Source: JAEZDP01 sp964430855
Lineage (GTDB): Bacteria > Acidobacteriota > Vicinamibacteria > Vicinamibacterales > Vicinamibacteraceae
Direction of reading: 5' to 3'
DNA length: 20,270 bases
NCBI GenBank assembly: GCA_964430855.1
Contig: CAYSHC010000069.1
Coordinates: 1 to 20,270 of the forward strand
Shown here: piece after piece, positions 7,249 through 14,083 of the stretch
Layout: every line of letters starts with the position of its first letter
How positions within the stretch are numbered: the first letter of the stretch is position 1
Position numbers and translations under genes: made by a program
Notes under the pieces: generated by a model
Told to the model about the DNA's origin: nothing
Seen by the model: only the letters and a program-made list of their open reading frames with translations
Databases searched by the model: none

Positions 7249-7870
7249 GTTGCGCCTCGCCAGACAGGCTGCCGACCGCGCCGACGCCGTCGTCGGCGTC
7301 CTGCGCGAGAATCCAGCTCACGGCGGCCATGAGGTGATCGGCGACGTGGGCGGCACGCACGCCTCCCACGGGGCGGCGCTCGGCGCTGCGGCCGTAGCCG
7401 GTACGCAGGAGGATGCCGCCCCGCAGGCCCGCGGCAGCGGCCAGCCGCACGTCGGTCCAGCGGTCACCGATGGCGAAGGAGCGCGCGAGGTCGATGTCGA
7501 GATCGCGGGCTGCCTGCTCGACGAGCGCCGGGCCAGGCTTTCGGCAGCGGCACGCCACGCGCAGCTCTTCGACGACCCCGGCCTGGTGATGCGGGCAGTA
7601 GTAGTAGCCGTCGATGGACGCGCCTGCCGCCGCCAGCCTCGTCGACATCTCCGCGTGGGTGGCCTGCACGAACGCCTCGTCGAAGAGGCCGAGCGCGATG
7701 CCGCTCTGGTTGGTGACGACGACGCGACGGTAGCCCGCGCGCTCGAGGAGGCGCAGGGCGTCCACCGTCCAGGGGAACCACTGCAGGCGGTCGAGGCTGT
7801 CGAGGTAGCCGGCTTCCTCGATGAGGGTGCCGTCGCGATCGAGGAAGACGGCCGGCGCGCGTGCGGTCAT
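7241..7870 (-). CDS. gmhB: D-glycero-D-manno-heptose 1,7-bisphosphate 7-phosphatase (HAD superfamily)
   Basis: Removes the C7 phosphate from heptose 1,7-bisphosphate in ADP-heptose synthesis. The 209-residue protein has HAD motif I DRDGT (11-15) with nucleophile D11 and acid D13, motif II in VVTNQSGIA (51-59), the lysine in CRKPGP (109-114) and motif III GDRWTD (135-140). The zinc-site residues typical of GmhB are present: C92 and H94 in CPHH, C107 and C109 in CRC. ATG 7870-7868 is the start; the HAD motif begins right after it. It is the first gene of the tight block gmhB-hldA-hldC-GT9-ICMT and overlaps hldA by 8 bp. The isomerase gmhA is not in the window. Histidinol phosphatase is a related HAD family but the zinc loop and context point to GmhB. 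Confidence 0.94.
   Translation of the reverse strand: MTARAPAVFLDRDGTLIEEAGYLDSLDRLQWFPWTVDALRLLERAGYRRVVVTNQSGIALGLFDEAFVQATHAEMSTRLAAAGASIDGYYYCPHHQAGVVEELRVACRCRKPGPALVEQAARDLDIDLARSFAIGDRWTDVRLAAAAGLRGGILLRTGYGRSAERRPVGGVRAAHVADHLMAAVSWILAQDADDGVGAVGSLSGEAQRA
7255..7258 (-). promoter_or_regulatory. Ribosome binding site deciding the hldA start
   Basis: GAGG on the minus strand lies within the gmhB coding region, six bases before the GTG at 7248. It supports the GTG start with an 8-bp overlap over the later ATG at 7215, which has no comparable sequence upstream. Confidence 0.55.
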
Positions 7871-7879
7871 CAACCGCGC

Positions 7880-7885
7880 ATCGTA
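7880..7885 (-). promoter_or_regulatory. Putative -10 element of gmhB (near-leaderless start)
   Basis: TACGAT on the minus strand ends 9 nt before the gmhB ATG, predicting a leader of only about 3 nt. No Shine-Dalgarno sequence precedes this ATG and I see no -35 box. It lies in the 37-bp gap after the upstream metallopeptidase-like gene, so it could start the heptose operon on its own. Confidence 0.4.
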
Positions 7886-7907
7886 GCAGAGCCGGTGGGC
7901 CGATGCC

Positions 7908-8702
7908 TCACGCGGCGCGAATCGTCGTGGACGTGACGAGCGCCGTGAAGTCGCGCGCCACGATGTCGGCCTCGGTGTACAGCGGGCGGCACGCGGTCTT
8001 CGGCAGCGGCGCGATGGGCACGTCCGGGCCGGGGGGCTGCACGGCGAGCGCCTCGGCATAGCGCTGCGGGTACGACGGGTACCGCCGGAAGGTCGTGGCC
8101 ACGATCTTCCCGTGCCGCGCGAGCAGCGTGTCGAGGTCGTCACGGACCACGGCCAGGACGGCGGCCTCCGGCCCGGTGGCGAGATACTCGCGGACGAGCA
8201 GCTCGACGGCGTCGAAGAACGCCGGCGGATGCGCGCGATGATCGGGCGTCCCGTCCGGCAGCGTCATCTCGCGGAAGCCGTTGCCGTCAGGTCCGATATG
8301 GAACAGCTCGTGGACGATGGTGTCGAGCCGGCAGACCCATGACGGCAGGTCGAAGTAGCGCTGACGCTTGCGCGCGGCCGGCTGCTCCGCGAAGCGCGGG
8401 AGCCCCACCGAGATCAGCCACTCCATCGCCGTGCCGTGGACGACGACCTGCGGCCAGCGCGTGACGAAGTACGGCGTACGTCTCGTGATGACCCCGGTCT
8501 GCGGGTCGGTCCAGAAGTAATAGCCGGGTTCGCTTGGCGGCTGTCCCAGCCAGTGACACGTCGCATTCGGCCCGCAGGCACCATGGCGGCCGCGCCGTGC
8601 AAACACGAGGACGCGGTTCATCGGCACGTGCCCGAGATCAGGGACACGTTCGACGATATCCGCCATCAGGCGGGTGAGAGCTTCGGTGTAATTCAGCATC
8701 AC
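7908..8702 (-). CDS. Uncharacterised protein with HExxH motif, putative zinc metallopeptidase
   Basis: I do not recognise a characterised family. The product (264 residues from GTG 8702, or 263 from the adjacent ATG 8699) has no signal peptide or membrane segment, so it is probably cytoplasmic. Its centre reads LDTIVHELFHIGPDGNGFRE, with HELFH at 131-135 as a candidate zinc-binding helix; H155 and H158 (DHRAH) are possible further ligands. Residues 29-36 (NRVLVFAR) and the YFVTRWPQVVVHG stretch (78-90) look like the short strands that precede the zinc helix in the SprT-like or 'putative phage metallopeptidase' type of fold; this resemblance is from memory and weak. Cysteines occur at 43, 49, 124 and 238. 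It sits between mtgA and gmhB on the same strand, 37 bp from gmhB, but no functional link is evident. Confidence 0.75.
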   Translation of the reverse strand: MMLNYTEALTRLMADIVERVPDLGHVPMNRVLVFARRGRHGACGPNATCHWLGQPPSEPGYYFWTDPQTGVITRRTPYFVTRWPQVVVHGTAMEWLISVGLPRFAEQPAARKRQRYFDLPSWVCRLDTIVHELFHIGPDGNGFREMTLPDGTPDHRAHPPAFFDAVELLVREYLATGPEAAVLAVVRDDLDTLLARHGKIVATTFRRYPSYPQRYAEALAVQPPGPDVPIAPLPKTACRPLYTEADIVARDFTALVTSTTIRAA

Positions 8703-8733
8703 TGCTGGAACAATCGGCCGGGCGGGCGATCAC

Positions 8734-8763
8734 ATAAGACACTGCCGTCACGGGCGCCGTCAA
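8734..8763 (-). promoter_or_regulatory. Candidate sigma-70 promoter of the HExxH protein gene
   Basis: On the minus strand TTGACG (8763-8758, five of six to consensus) is followed after 18 bp by TCTTAT (8739-8734, four of six). The predicted start near 8727 gives a leader of about 25 nt. A weaker alternative, GATTGT (8715-8710), ends 7 nt before GTG 8702 and would give a leaderless message. Confidence 0.4.
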
Positions 8764-8774
8764 GCTGAGCAGGT

Positions 8775-9617
8775 CTACTGTCGAGCCGGTTTCCGGCGCG
8801 ATGCGTCAGCAGGTACCGACGCGTCAGCGCCGCGACCCGGCAACTGCCCCGCTCCCGGCGAGCCCATCCGCCGCAGGATCATCTGCTGCCGCGCCCGCAG
8901 GCGCGGCGGCGGCGACGCCGGGCTGTAGCGCACGGGGTTGATGAGCGCGCCGGCGAGCAGCGCCGCCTCGGACGCCGTGAGCCGCGATGCCGGCTTGCCG
9001 AAGTAGTGCCGGCTGGCCGCCTCTGCGCCCCAGACGCCGTCGCCCCACTCCACGACGTTCAGGTAGAGCTCGAAGATCCGCTGCTTGGTCAGCAGGCGCT
9101 CGAGCAGACGCGTAATCATCAGCTCACGCAGCTTGCGCACGGGGTTGCGCGACGGCGAGAGGTACAGGTTCTTCGCCAGCTGCTGCGTGATGGTGCTGCC
9201 GCCGCGCAGCACCCGGTCGCCGCCCTCGAGCCTGTCCTCGATGGCCTGGCGGATGGAGGCGAGGTCCACGCCGTCGTGCTGCCAGAACAGGTCGTCCTCG
9301 GCGATGAGCACCGCACGCTTCAAGGGCGTCGCGATCCGGCCGTACGGCACCCACGTGTACGCCCGCCGCGCGGGCACACCACGCGCGTGCGCCTCGTCGG
9401 CGCGGAGCCGCATGAACGCCGTCTCGACGGGCGGCTGGTCGACGAGCGGACGGACGTCTGGCAGCGTGAGATAGAGGCAGCCGAGCGCGGTGACGGCGAT
9501 GCCGAGCGCCGCGGAGACGACGCGGCCGGTGATGCGCAGCGCGCCGCGGACACCACCCGGCCGCGAGCCGGCACGTCGCCGTCGGACGGCGGCGGACCGG
9601 CGGGGCGGCGGAGACAT
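8775..9617 (-). CDS. mtgA: Monofunctional biosynthetic peptidoglycan transglycosylase (GT51)
   Basis: Polymerises lipid II into glycan strands on the periplasmic side of the inner membrane. The 280-residue protein has a basic cytoplasmic N-terminus, one membrane anchor at about 33-51 and a single GT51 domain. Motif 1 is AEDDLFWQHDGVD (106-118) with E107 as catalytic glutamate; motif 2 is RGGSTITQQLAKNLYLS; then RKLRELMITRLLE, the second glutamate region ELYLNVVEWGDGVWGAEAASRHYFGK and LTASEAALLAGALINP. No transpeptidase domain follows, so it is MtgA-type rather than a bifunctional PBP. The C-terminal 40 residues are low-complexity and rich in Arg, Pro and Ala. ATG 9617-9615 precedes the basic tail and lies only 34 bp from the divergent phosphatase gene; no Shine-Dalgarno is present. 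Confidence 0.94.
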   Translation of the reverse strand: MSPPPRRSAAVRRRRAGSRPGGVRGALRITGRVVSAALGIAVTALGCLYLTLPDVRPLVDQPPVETAFMRLRADEAHARGVPARRAYTWVPYGRIATPLKRAVLIAEDDLFWQHDGVDLASIRQAIEDRLEGGDRVLRGGSTITQQLAKNLYLSPSRNPVRKLRELMITRLLERLLTKQRIFELYLNVVEWGDGVWGAEAASRHYFGKPASRLTASEAALLAGALINPVRYSPASPPPRLRARQQMILRRMGSPGAGQLPGRGADASVPADASRRKPARQ

Positions 9618-9651
9618 CGGCAGCAGTGTAGCGCGGCTACAATCTGCGCTC
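9618..9651. promoter_or_regulatory. Compact divergent promoter region for mtgA and the SpoIIE phosphatase gene
   Basis: Only 34 bp separate the two start codons. The minus strand has TACACT (9630-9625), ending 7 nt before the mtgA ATG. The plus strand has TACAAT (9638-9643), ending 8 nt before the phosphatase ATG. The two -10 boxes are 7 bp apart, so polymerases could not bind both at once. Neither gene has a Shine-Dalgarno or a clear -35, and both would have leaders of 0-2 nt. Confidence 0.5.
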
Positions 9652-12444
9652 ATGGCAGACGCAGCGGCCGGCGCGCCCGCCCCGGCCCACGACGTGATCA
9701 CCGACGCGCTGCTGCGGCACCGTCGCGTCGTGACCTCCGTCGTCGTGCTGCTCGTCTTCGCCGCGACGCTGTTTGTCGCCGTCTCGCTGCTGCTCGCCGT
9801 CGACCAGCCATGGACGGGGCTGACCATGACGCGGACCGGCGAGGGCGACGCGGCGGTGGTGCGTGTGCTGGGCGTCGCCAGGCGCTCGCCTGCGGCGACG
9901 GCCGCCATCCGGGCGGGCGACGTCATCAGGACCATCGACGGGATCCCGGCCGCCGACGGCGAAGCGCTGCTCCGGTTGCATGACTCGCTGCGGCCCGGAC
10001 GTACTCTGGCCATCCGCCTCGAGCGCGACGGCGTACCGCTGGAGCGCTCGCTCGTCGTCGGGCGGCATCTCGAGGGACCACGGCAGTGGGCGGGGATCGC
10101 CGCGCAGGTCCTGACGGTGTTCGCCCTCTTCTACGGCCTCGCGACGCTCGTCTACCGATGGCGGCCCGGCGACCCGCGCGCGCTGCTGTTCATGATGGTG
10201 TCGGCGGCCATCGGCACGTCGCTGCTGGCGATGGTGATCCCCGGCGGGATGAGCCGGCCGCCCGAGACGGTCGTGCCGCTGCCCGAGGCCTTCCGGCGCC
10301 TGAAGATGGCCGACCTGTTCGTCGTCACCACGAGCGGGCTGCTGTCGGGGCCGCTGCTGCTGCATTTCGTCCTGCTGTTCCCGCGTCCACGCCTGGCCCC
10401 ACAGTCCCTGGGGCCGTTGCTCGGGTGGAGCTACCTGCTCCAGGTGCTGGTGGTCGTCGGCGCGACGCCGGCAGTGACGACCTGGCTGCTCGGCAGCCAG
10501 CCCGTGCCGGTCAGGGCCGCCGTCATGGCCGCCATCGCGGCGGCAGCACTCGCCGGCGGACTGCTCGTGTGGCGCCGCCATCACCGCACGAGCCCGCGAC
10601 AGCCCTTGAGGCGGCGTCCGCTGGCGGCCGGCTCGCTCGTGGCGCTGGCGATCGTCGCGGTGTCGCACGCCGGGCTCGCGACCGTGGCATACGCCGCCCC
10701 GGGCTGGCTGAACGCGGCCGCCGTGGCCTGTTTCGTCGGGACGATCGTCGTCCTCGGCCTGTGCGCGGTGCTGTTCTACCCGGTGGGCGCTGTCGTGGGC
10801 CTGTGGTCGGCCTGGACGGTCGCCGACGCCACCGAGCGTCAGCAGATCCGGTGGCCGCTGCTCGGCATCGGGACGACGCTGACCACCGCGATAGTCCTCT
10901 CGCTCGGCACGACCGTCTGGTCGTTCCGTCGCGACCCGATGGCGGCAGACATCTACGCCGGCATCGAGGTCATCACGTGGGTGGCGTACCTGCTCATCCC
11001 GCTGTCGTTTGCGATGGCCATCCTTCGCTACGGCCTGATGGACATCCGCGTCATCATCCGCCTGACGTTCATCTACGCGGTGGCCTCCGCCGCGCTCGCG
11101 ATGGCGTCCGGCGCCGTGGTCGTGCTGGTGACCGCGGTGGTGTCAGGCGCGGCCGAGAGCGGGCGCCTGACGACGATCCTGCTGACGCTGCTCGTCGTGG
11201 GGATGGTGGAGCCGGTGCGCCGCCGCATCCAGCAGGCCATCGACGTGCGGTTCTATCAGCAGGCGCCGGACCCGGCCGGCGTGCTGGCCCGCCACGGCGA
11301 GGCGCTGCGCCAGGTGACCCGGCGCGAAGAGCTCGAGCGCCGGCTGATGGCCGCCATGCAGGAGGCCGTGCCGCACCGGCCGACGATCGCGTTCCGGGCG
11401 CGCGAGGGCCGCCGGGGCTTCGACCCCGTCGCCGGCGGCAGCGCCGACGTCATCGACCTGCTCGAGGCGACACGCTGGCTCGACGGCCACCACGCCACGC
11501 TCCACGGCCCGATCCGCGTGGACGAAGCCGGCGATGGCGACCTCCGCCCGTGGCAGCGGCTCGGCATCGAGCTGCTGCTGCCCGTCCGGCACGCCGACTC
11601 GTTGCACCTGGTGGTGGCGGCCGGGCGCAAGCGTTCGGACGAGAACTGGTCGGAGCGCGACCTCGAGCTCATGTCGTCGCTGGCCGCGCAGTCGTCGATG
11701 GCGATCGGCGGGCTGAAGACACGCGTCCGTGACGCGTCGATGCGCGAGGCGTTCGACAGCCAGCAGGCGCTGCTGCCGCAGGAGCTGCCGCAGCCGCCCG
11801 GGTACACGCTGGCCGGCGCCTGGCACCCGGCCCTGGCCGTGGGCGGCGACTACTACGACGCGTGGTGGCTGTCGGAAGAGGCGCTCGCCGTGTGCATCGC
11901 CGACGTCTCGGGCAAGGGCCTGCCCGCCTCGCTCGTCATGGCGAACCTCCAGGCGACGGTGAAGGCGCTGGCGCACCCCCGGCTCTCGCCGGCCGCCCTC
12001 TGCACGCGCGTGAACCAGACGATGGCGGCCAACCTGCGGCGCGGGCGCTTCGTGACGTTCTTCTTCGGGATCCTCTGGACGGCGCAGCACCGCTTCACGT
12101 TCGCCAACGCCGGGCACAACCCGCCCATCCTCGTGCTGCCGCACGTGACGCGCGAGCTCGGCCTCGGTGACCCGGCGCTGAACCTGCGGCGCAGCCACGA
12201 CTACCGTGACGCCGAGATCGCGTTCGAACCCGGCGCGCAGCTGCTGCTGTTCACCGACGGCATCACTGAAGGCCGCTCGCCGGCGGGCGAGGAATTCGGC
12301 GCCGAACGCCTGACGGCGCTCCTTGCCGGCAGGCAGCGCAGCGCGCCGGCCCTGCGCGACGACGTGCTCTCGGCCATCGCGGCGTGGACGCAGGGGCAGT
12401 TCGACGACGACGTGACGATGCTCGCGGTCGTGCGTCAGCCCTGA
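9652..12444 (+). CDS. Membrane-bound PP2C/SpoIIE-type serine/threonine phosphatase with PDZ, 7TM-like and GAF-like regions
   Basis: A 930-residue signalling protein. A first membrane segment (about 26-49) is followed by a PDZ-like domain (about 60-140; SPAATAAIRAGDVIRTIDGI), expected outside the membrane. Then comes a polytopic region (about 150-530) ending in YGLMDIRVIIRLTFIYA, a block common before the cytoplasmic part of bacterial sensor proteins. A GAF-like segment (about 590-715) precedes the RsbU/SpoIIE phosphatase domain (about 720-930). The metal-binding motifs are intact: GGDYYD (near 731), IADVSGKGLPAS (749-760), FANAGHNPP (near 815), LLFTDGITEGR (near 864) and FDDDVTM (near 917). 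Such proteins usually dephosphorylate an anti-sigma-factor antagonist, but no STAS or HPK partner gene is nearby. ATG 9652 is chosen because an earlier frame extension would run across mtgA. The ligand of the sensor is unknown. Confidence 0.9.
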   Translation: MADAAAGAPAPAHDVITDALLRHRRVVTSVVVLLVFAATLFVAVSLLLAVDQPWTGLTMTRTGEGDAAVVRVLGVARRSPAATAAIRAGDVIRTIDGIPAADGEALLRLHDSLRPGRTLAIRLERDGVPLERSLVVGRHLEGPRQWAGIAAQVLTVFALFYGLATLVYRWRPGDPRALLFMMVSAAIGTSLLAMVIPGGMSRPPETVVPLPEAFRRLKMADLFVVTTSGLLSGPLLLHFVLLFPRPRLAPQSLGPLLGWSYLLQVLVVVGATPAVTTWLLGSQPVPVRAAVMAAIAAAALAGGLLVWRRHHRTSPRQPLRRRPLAAGSLVALAIVAVSHAGLATVAYAAPGWLNAAAVACFVGTIVVLGLCAVLFYPVGAVVGLWSAWTVADATERQQIRWPLLGIGTTLTTAIVLSLGTTVWSFRRDPMAADIYAGIEVITWVAYLLIPLSFAMAILRYGLMDIRVIIRLTFIYAVASAALAMASGAVVVLVTAVVSGAAESGRLTTILLTLLVVGMVEPVRRRIQQAIDVRFYQQAPDPAGVLARHGEALRQVTRREELERRLMAAMQEAVPHRPTIAFRAREGRRGFDPVAGGSADVIDLLEATRWLDGHHATLHGPIRVDEAGDGDLRPWQRLGIELLLPVRHADSLHLVVAAGRKRSDENWSERDLELMSSLAAQSSMAIGGLKTRVRDASMREAFDSQQALLPQELPQPPGYTLAGAWHPALAVGGDYYDAWWLSEEALAVCIADVSGKGLPASLVMANLQATVKALAHPRLSPAALCTRVNQTMAANLRRGRFVTFFFGILWTAQHRFTFANAGHNPPILVLPHVTRELGLGDPALNLRRSHDYRDAEIAFEPGAQLLLFTDGITEGRSPAGEEFGAERLTALLAGRQRSAPALRDDVLSAIAAWTQGQFDDDVTMLAVVRQP

Positions 12445-12464
12445 CGGACCCGCAGGGTCATCCG
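12445..12464. terminator. Weak hairpin between two convergent genes
   Basis: GACCC (12447-12451) and GGGTC (12455-12459) form a 5-bp stem with a GCA loop, extendable by an outer CG pair across a 2-nt bulge. It starts immediately after the phosphatase stop codon, in the 44-bp gap before the end of the M48 gene. There is no T-run, so terminator activity is only suggested by position. Confidence 0.3.
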
Positions 12465-12488
12465 CAACCCGGGGCACCGCCCTCAACG

Positions 12489-13949
12489 TCAACGTCCGGC
12501 GACCTGGACGATCTTGATGCGGTCGCCGGCGCGGGGCTGCTCCTCCACGCTCCTGCCGTTCATCACCGCCAGCGTGGCGGCCGGCACGAGGTCGCGGCCC
12601 GGGCCCGTCGCGATGCGCTGCCACGTGTCGCCCTCGCGCACGGTGTAGAGCGCGACGACATTGGGACGGATGTCGCGGGCCTCGCTGGCGGCCAGCGGCC
12701 TGAACGAACGCAGCGTGGCCGAGAAGGCCGGCTCCACCTGGTTGAAGTACTGCGCCGGCGCGAGGCCGGCGATGCGGTACACCCGCTTGTCGTGCGCGAT
12801 CCACGCGATGCGCAGCCCGGCCGAGCCGACGTCCTGCAACTGGCCCTGGAACGTGCCGATGAAGGCATCGAGGCCGTTGACCTTCGTCGCGCCGCCGGAG
12901 ACCAGCCGGAGCCCGGACTGGCCGAGGTCGTTGGCCGCGACCTGCTCCATCGTGGAGCCGCGCGGCTGCTGCACGAGCTGAAGGAAGACCACGGCGTTGC
13001 CCGCGGGCTCCCGTGCCACGACCTGCGTCGGGGCGTTCTGGATGGGCCACTGCTCCGGGAACTGGAGCTCGAAACGGAGGTCCGGGTGCAGGAACGTCCG
13101 CCCGCGAATGACGCCCTCGGCGGGGTTGTCGCCGAAGACGATGCCGTCGATACGCTGGAGGAACGCGGCGCGCTCGACCCGGTACGACGCAGCGGGGTCG
13201 GCAGCGAGCGCCTGCACCGTCTCCTGGACGCGGGCAATGCGGTCCTCCGGCATCGGGTGCGTGGACATCCAGTTGGGCACGCCCTTGCGGTCGCTGCCCT
13301 CCCCGATACGCGACAGCGTCTCGAGCAGCGTGACCACGCCCTGCGGGTGCCACCCGTTCCTGGCGGCGTACCCCGCCCCGAGCCTGTCGGCCTCGAGCTC
13401 GTCGTCGCGGCCGAAGCGGAGGAAGAGCAGCCCGAGGCCCGCTTCGGCGGCCTGGCCGAAGGGACGCAGCTCGGGGACGAAGATCTGGCCGAGGAGCAGG
13501 CCGATGGAGGCGCCCGTCGCCTTGCTGTACTGCGCCGCCGAGTGACGGGCGGTGACGTGCGCGATCTCGTGCCCCATCACGCCGGCCAGCTCGGCCTCGT
13601 CGTTCAGGTGCGCCAGGATGCCGCGCGTGATGTAGATGAACCCGCCGGGCACCGCAAACGCGTTGACGGCCGGGGAATCGACGACGGTGAACGTCCAGGG
13701 GAGGTCGGGCCGCTCGCTGTTGCCGGCCAGCCGCCTGCCCACGCCCGTGATGTACTCCTGGAGCGCGGCGTGGTCGTAGACGCCCATCTCCTGCTGGATT
13801 TGCGGATGGGTCTGCTGTCCCAGCGCGATCTCCTGGGCCTCGCTCATGAGGTTGAACTCGCGCTTGCCCGTCGCCGGGTTCGTCGCGCATGCAAGCGTCA
13901 GCAGTCCGGCCGTGGCGGCGATCGTGGCTGCCGTGGCGAGATGTCTCAT
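12489..13949 (-). CDS. M48-family zinc metalloprotease, probable lipoprotein, with LysM-like C-terminus
   Basis: Probably an envelope quality-control protease of the BepA/YfgC-like kind. The 486-residue product has a signal peptide ending LLTLAC, with C21 as a possible lipidated residue (the -3 position is Thr, so the lipobox is imperfect). The peptidase domain has VVDSPAVNAFAVPGGFIYI (89-107), the HExxH motif HEIAH (127-131) and the third zinc ligand in ELEAD (184-188). A middle region (about 265-430, TFLHPDLRFELQFPEQW onwards) often accompanies this subgroup. Residues about 438-484 (YTVREGDTWQRIATG to GDRIKIV) resemble LysM, suggesting peptidoglycan or substrate contact. ATG 13949-13947 precedes the signal peptide; the frame is open upstream but those residues do not look like protein. 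BepA itself has TPR repeats instead of this C-terminus, so I give no gene symbol. Confidence 0.92.
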   Translation of the reverse strand: MRHLATAATIAATAGLLTLACATNPATGKREFNLMSEAQEIALGQQTHPQIQQEMGVYDHAALQEYITGVGRRLAGNSERPDLPWTFTVVDSPAVNAFAVPGGFIYITRGILAHLNDEAELAGVMGHEIAHVTARHSAAQYSKATGASIGLLLGQIFVPELRPFGQAAEAGLGLLFLRFGRDDELEADRLGAGYAARNGWHPQGVVTLLETLSRIGEGSDRKGVPNWMSTHPMPEDRIARVQETVQALAADPAASYRVERAAFLQRIDGIVFGDNPAEGVIRGRTFLHPDLRFELQFPEQWPIQNAPTQVVAREPAGNAVVFLQLVQQPRGSTMEQVAANDLGQSGLRLVSGGATKVNGLDAFIGTFQGQLQDVGSAGLRIAWIAHDKRVYRIAGLAPAQYFNQVEPAFSATLRSFRPLAASEARDIRPNVVALYTVREGDTWQRIATGPGRDLVPAATLAVMNGRSVEEQPRAGDRIKIVQVAGR

Positions 13950-14066
13950 GAAGAGGGACGCTCCGGCCCTGTGGACGCGCCACCGCTGGCCGGCGGCTGC
14001 GCCATGGCCCTCATCCTGTCCAGATCCGGCACGCCGATGCAACACGTCCCCATGGCGCGAGGCCGA

Positions 14067-14072
14067 TATACT
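14067..14072 (+). promoter_or_regulatory. Putative -10 element of the DUF2339 gene
   Basis: TATACT (five of six to consensus) ends 11 nt before GTG 14084, predicting a 5-nt leader; from ATG 14096 the leader would be 17 nt. No -35 box is evident. The rest of the 134-bp divergent region (13950-14083) shows no clear promoter for the M48 gene. Confidence 0.45.
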
Positions 14073-14083
14073 CGGGGCCTGAC

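Noticed and set aside
8775..10013. N-terminal extension of mtgA beyond 9617
   Set aside because: It would be antisense to the phosphatase gene and lacks similarity to GT51 proteins; the anchor and basic tail follow ATG 9617.
11143..13983. A 946-codon minus-strand open frame covering the phosphatase and the M48 gene
   Set aside because: It is a shadow: the real coding frames on both sides have intact motifs, while this one has none.
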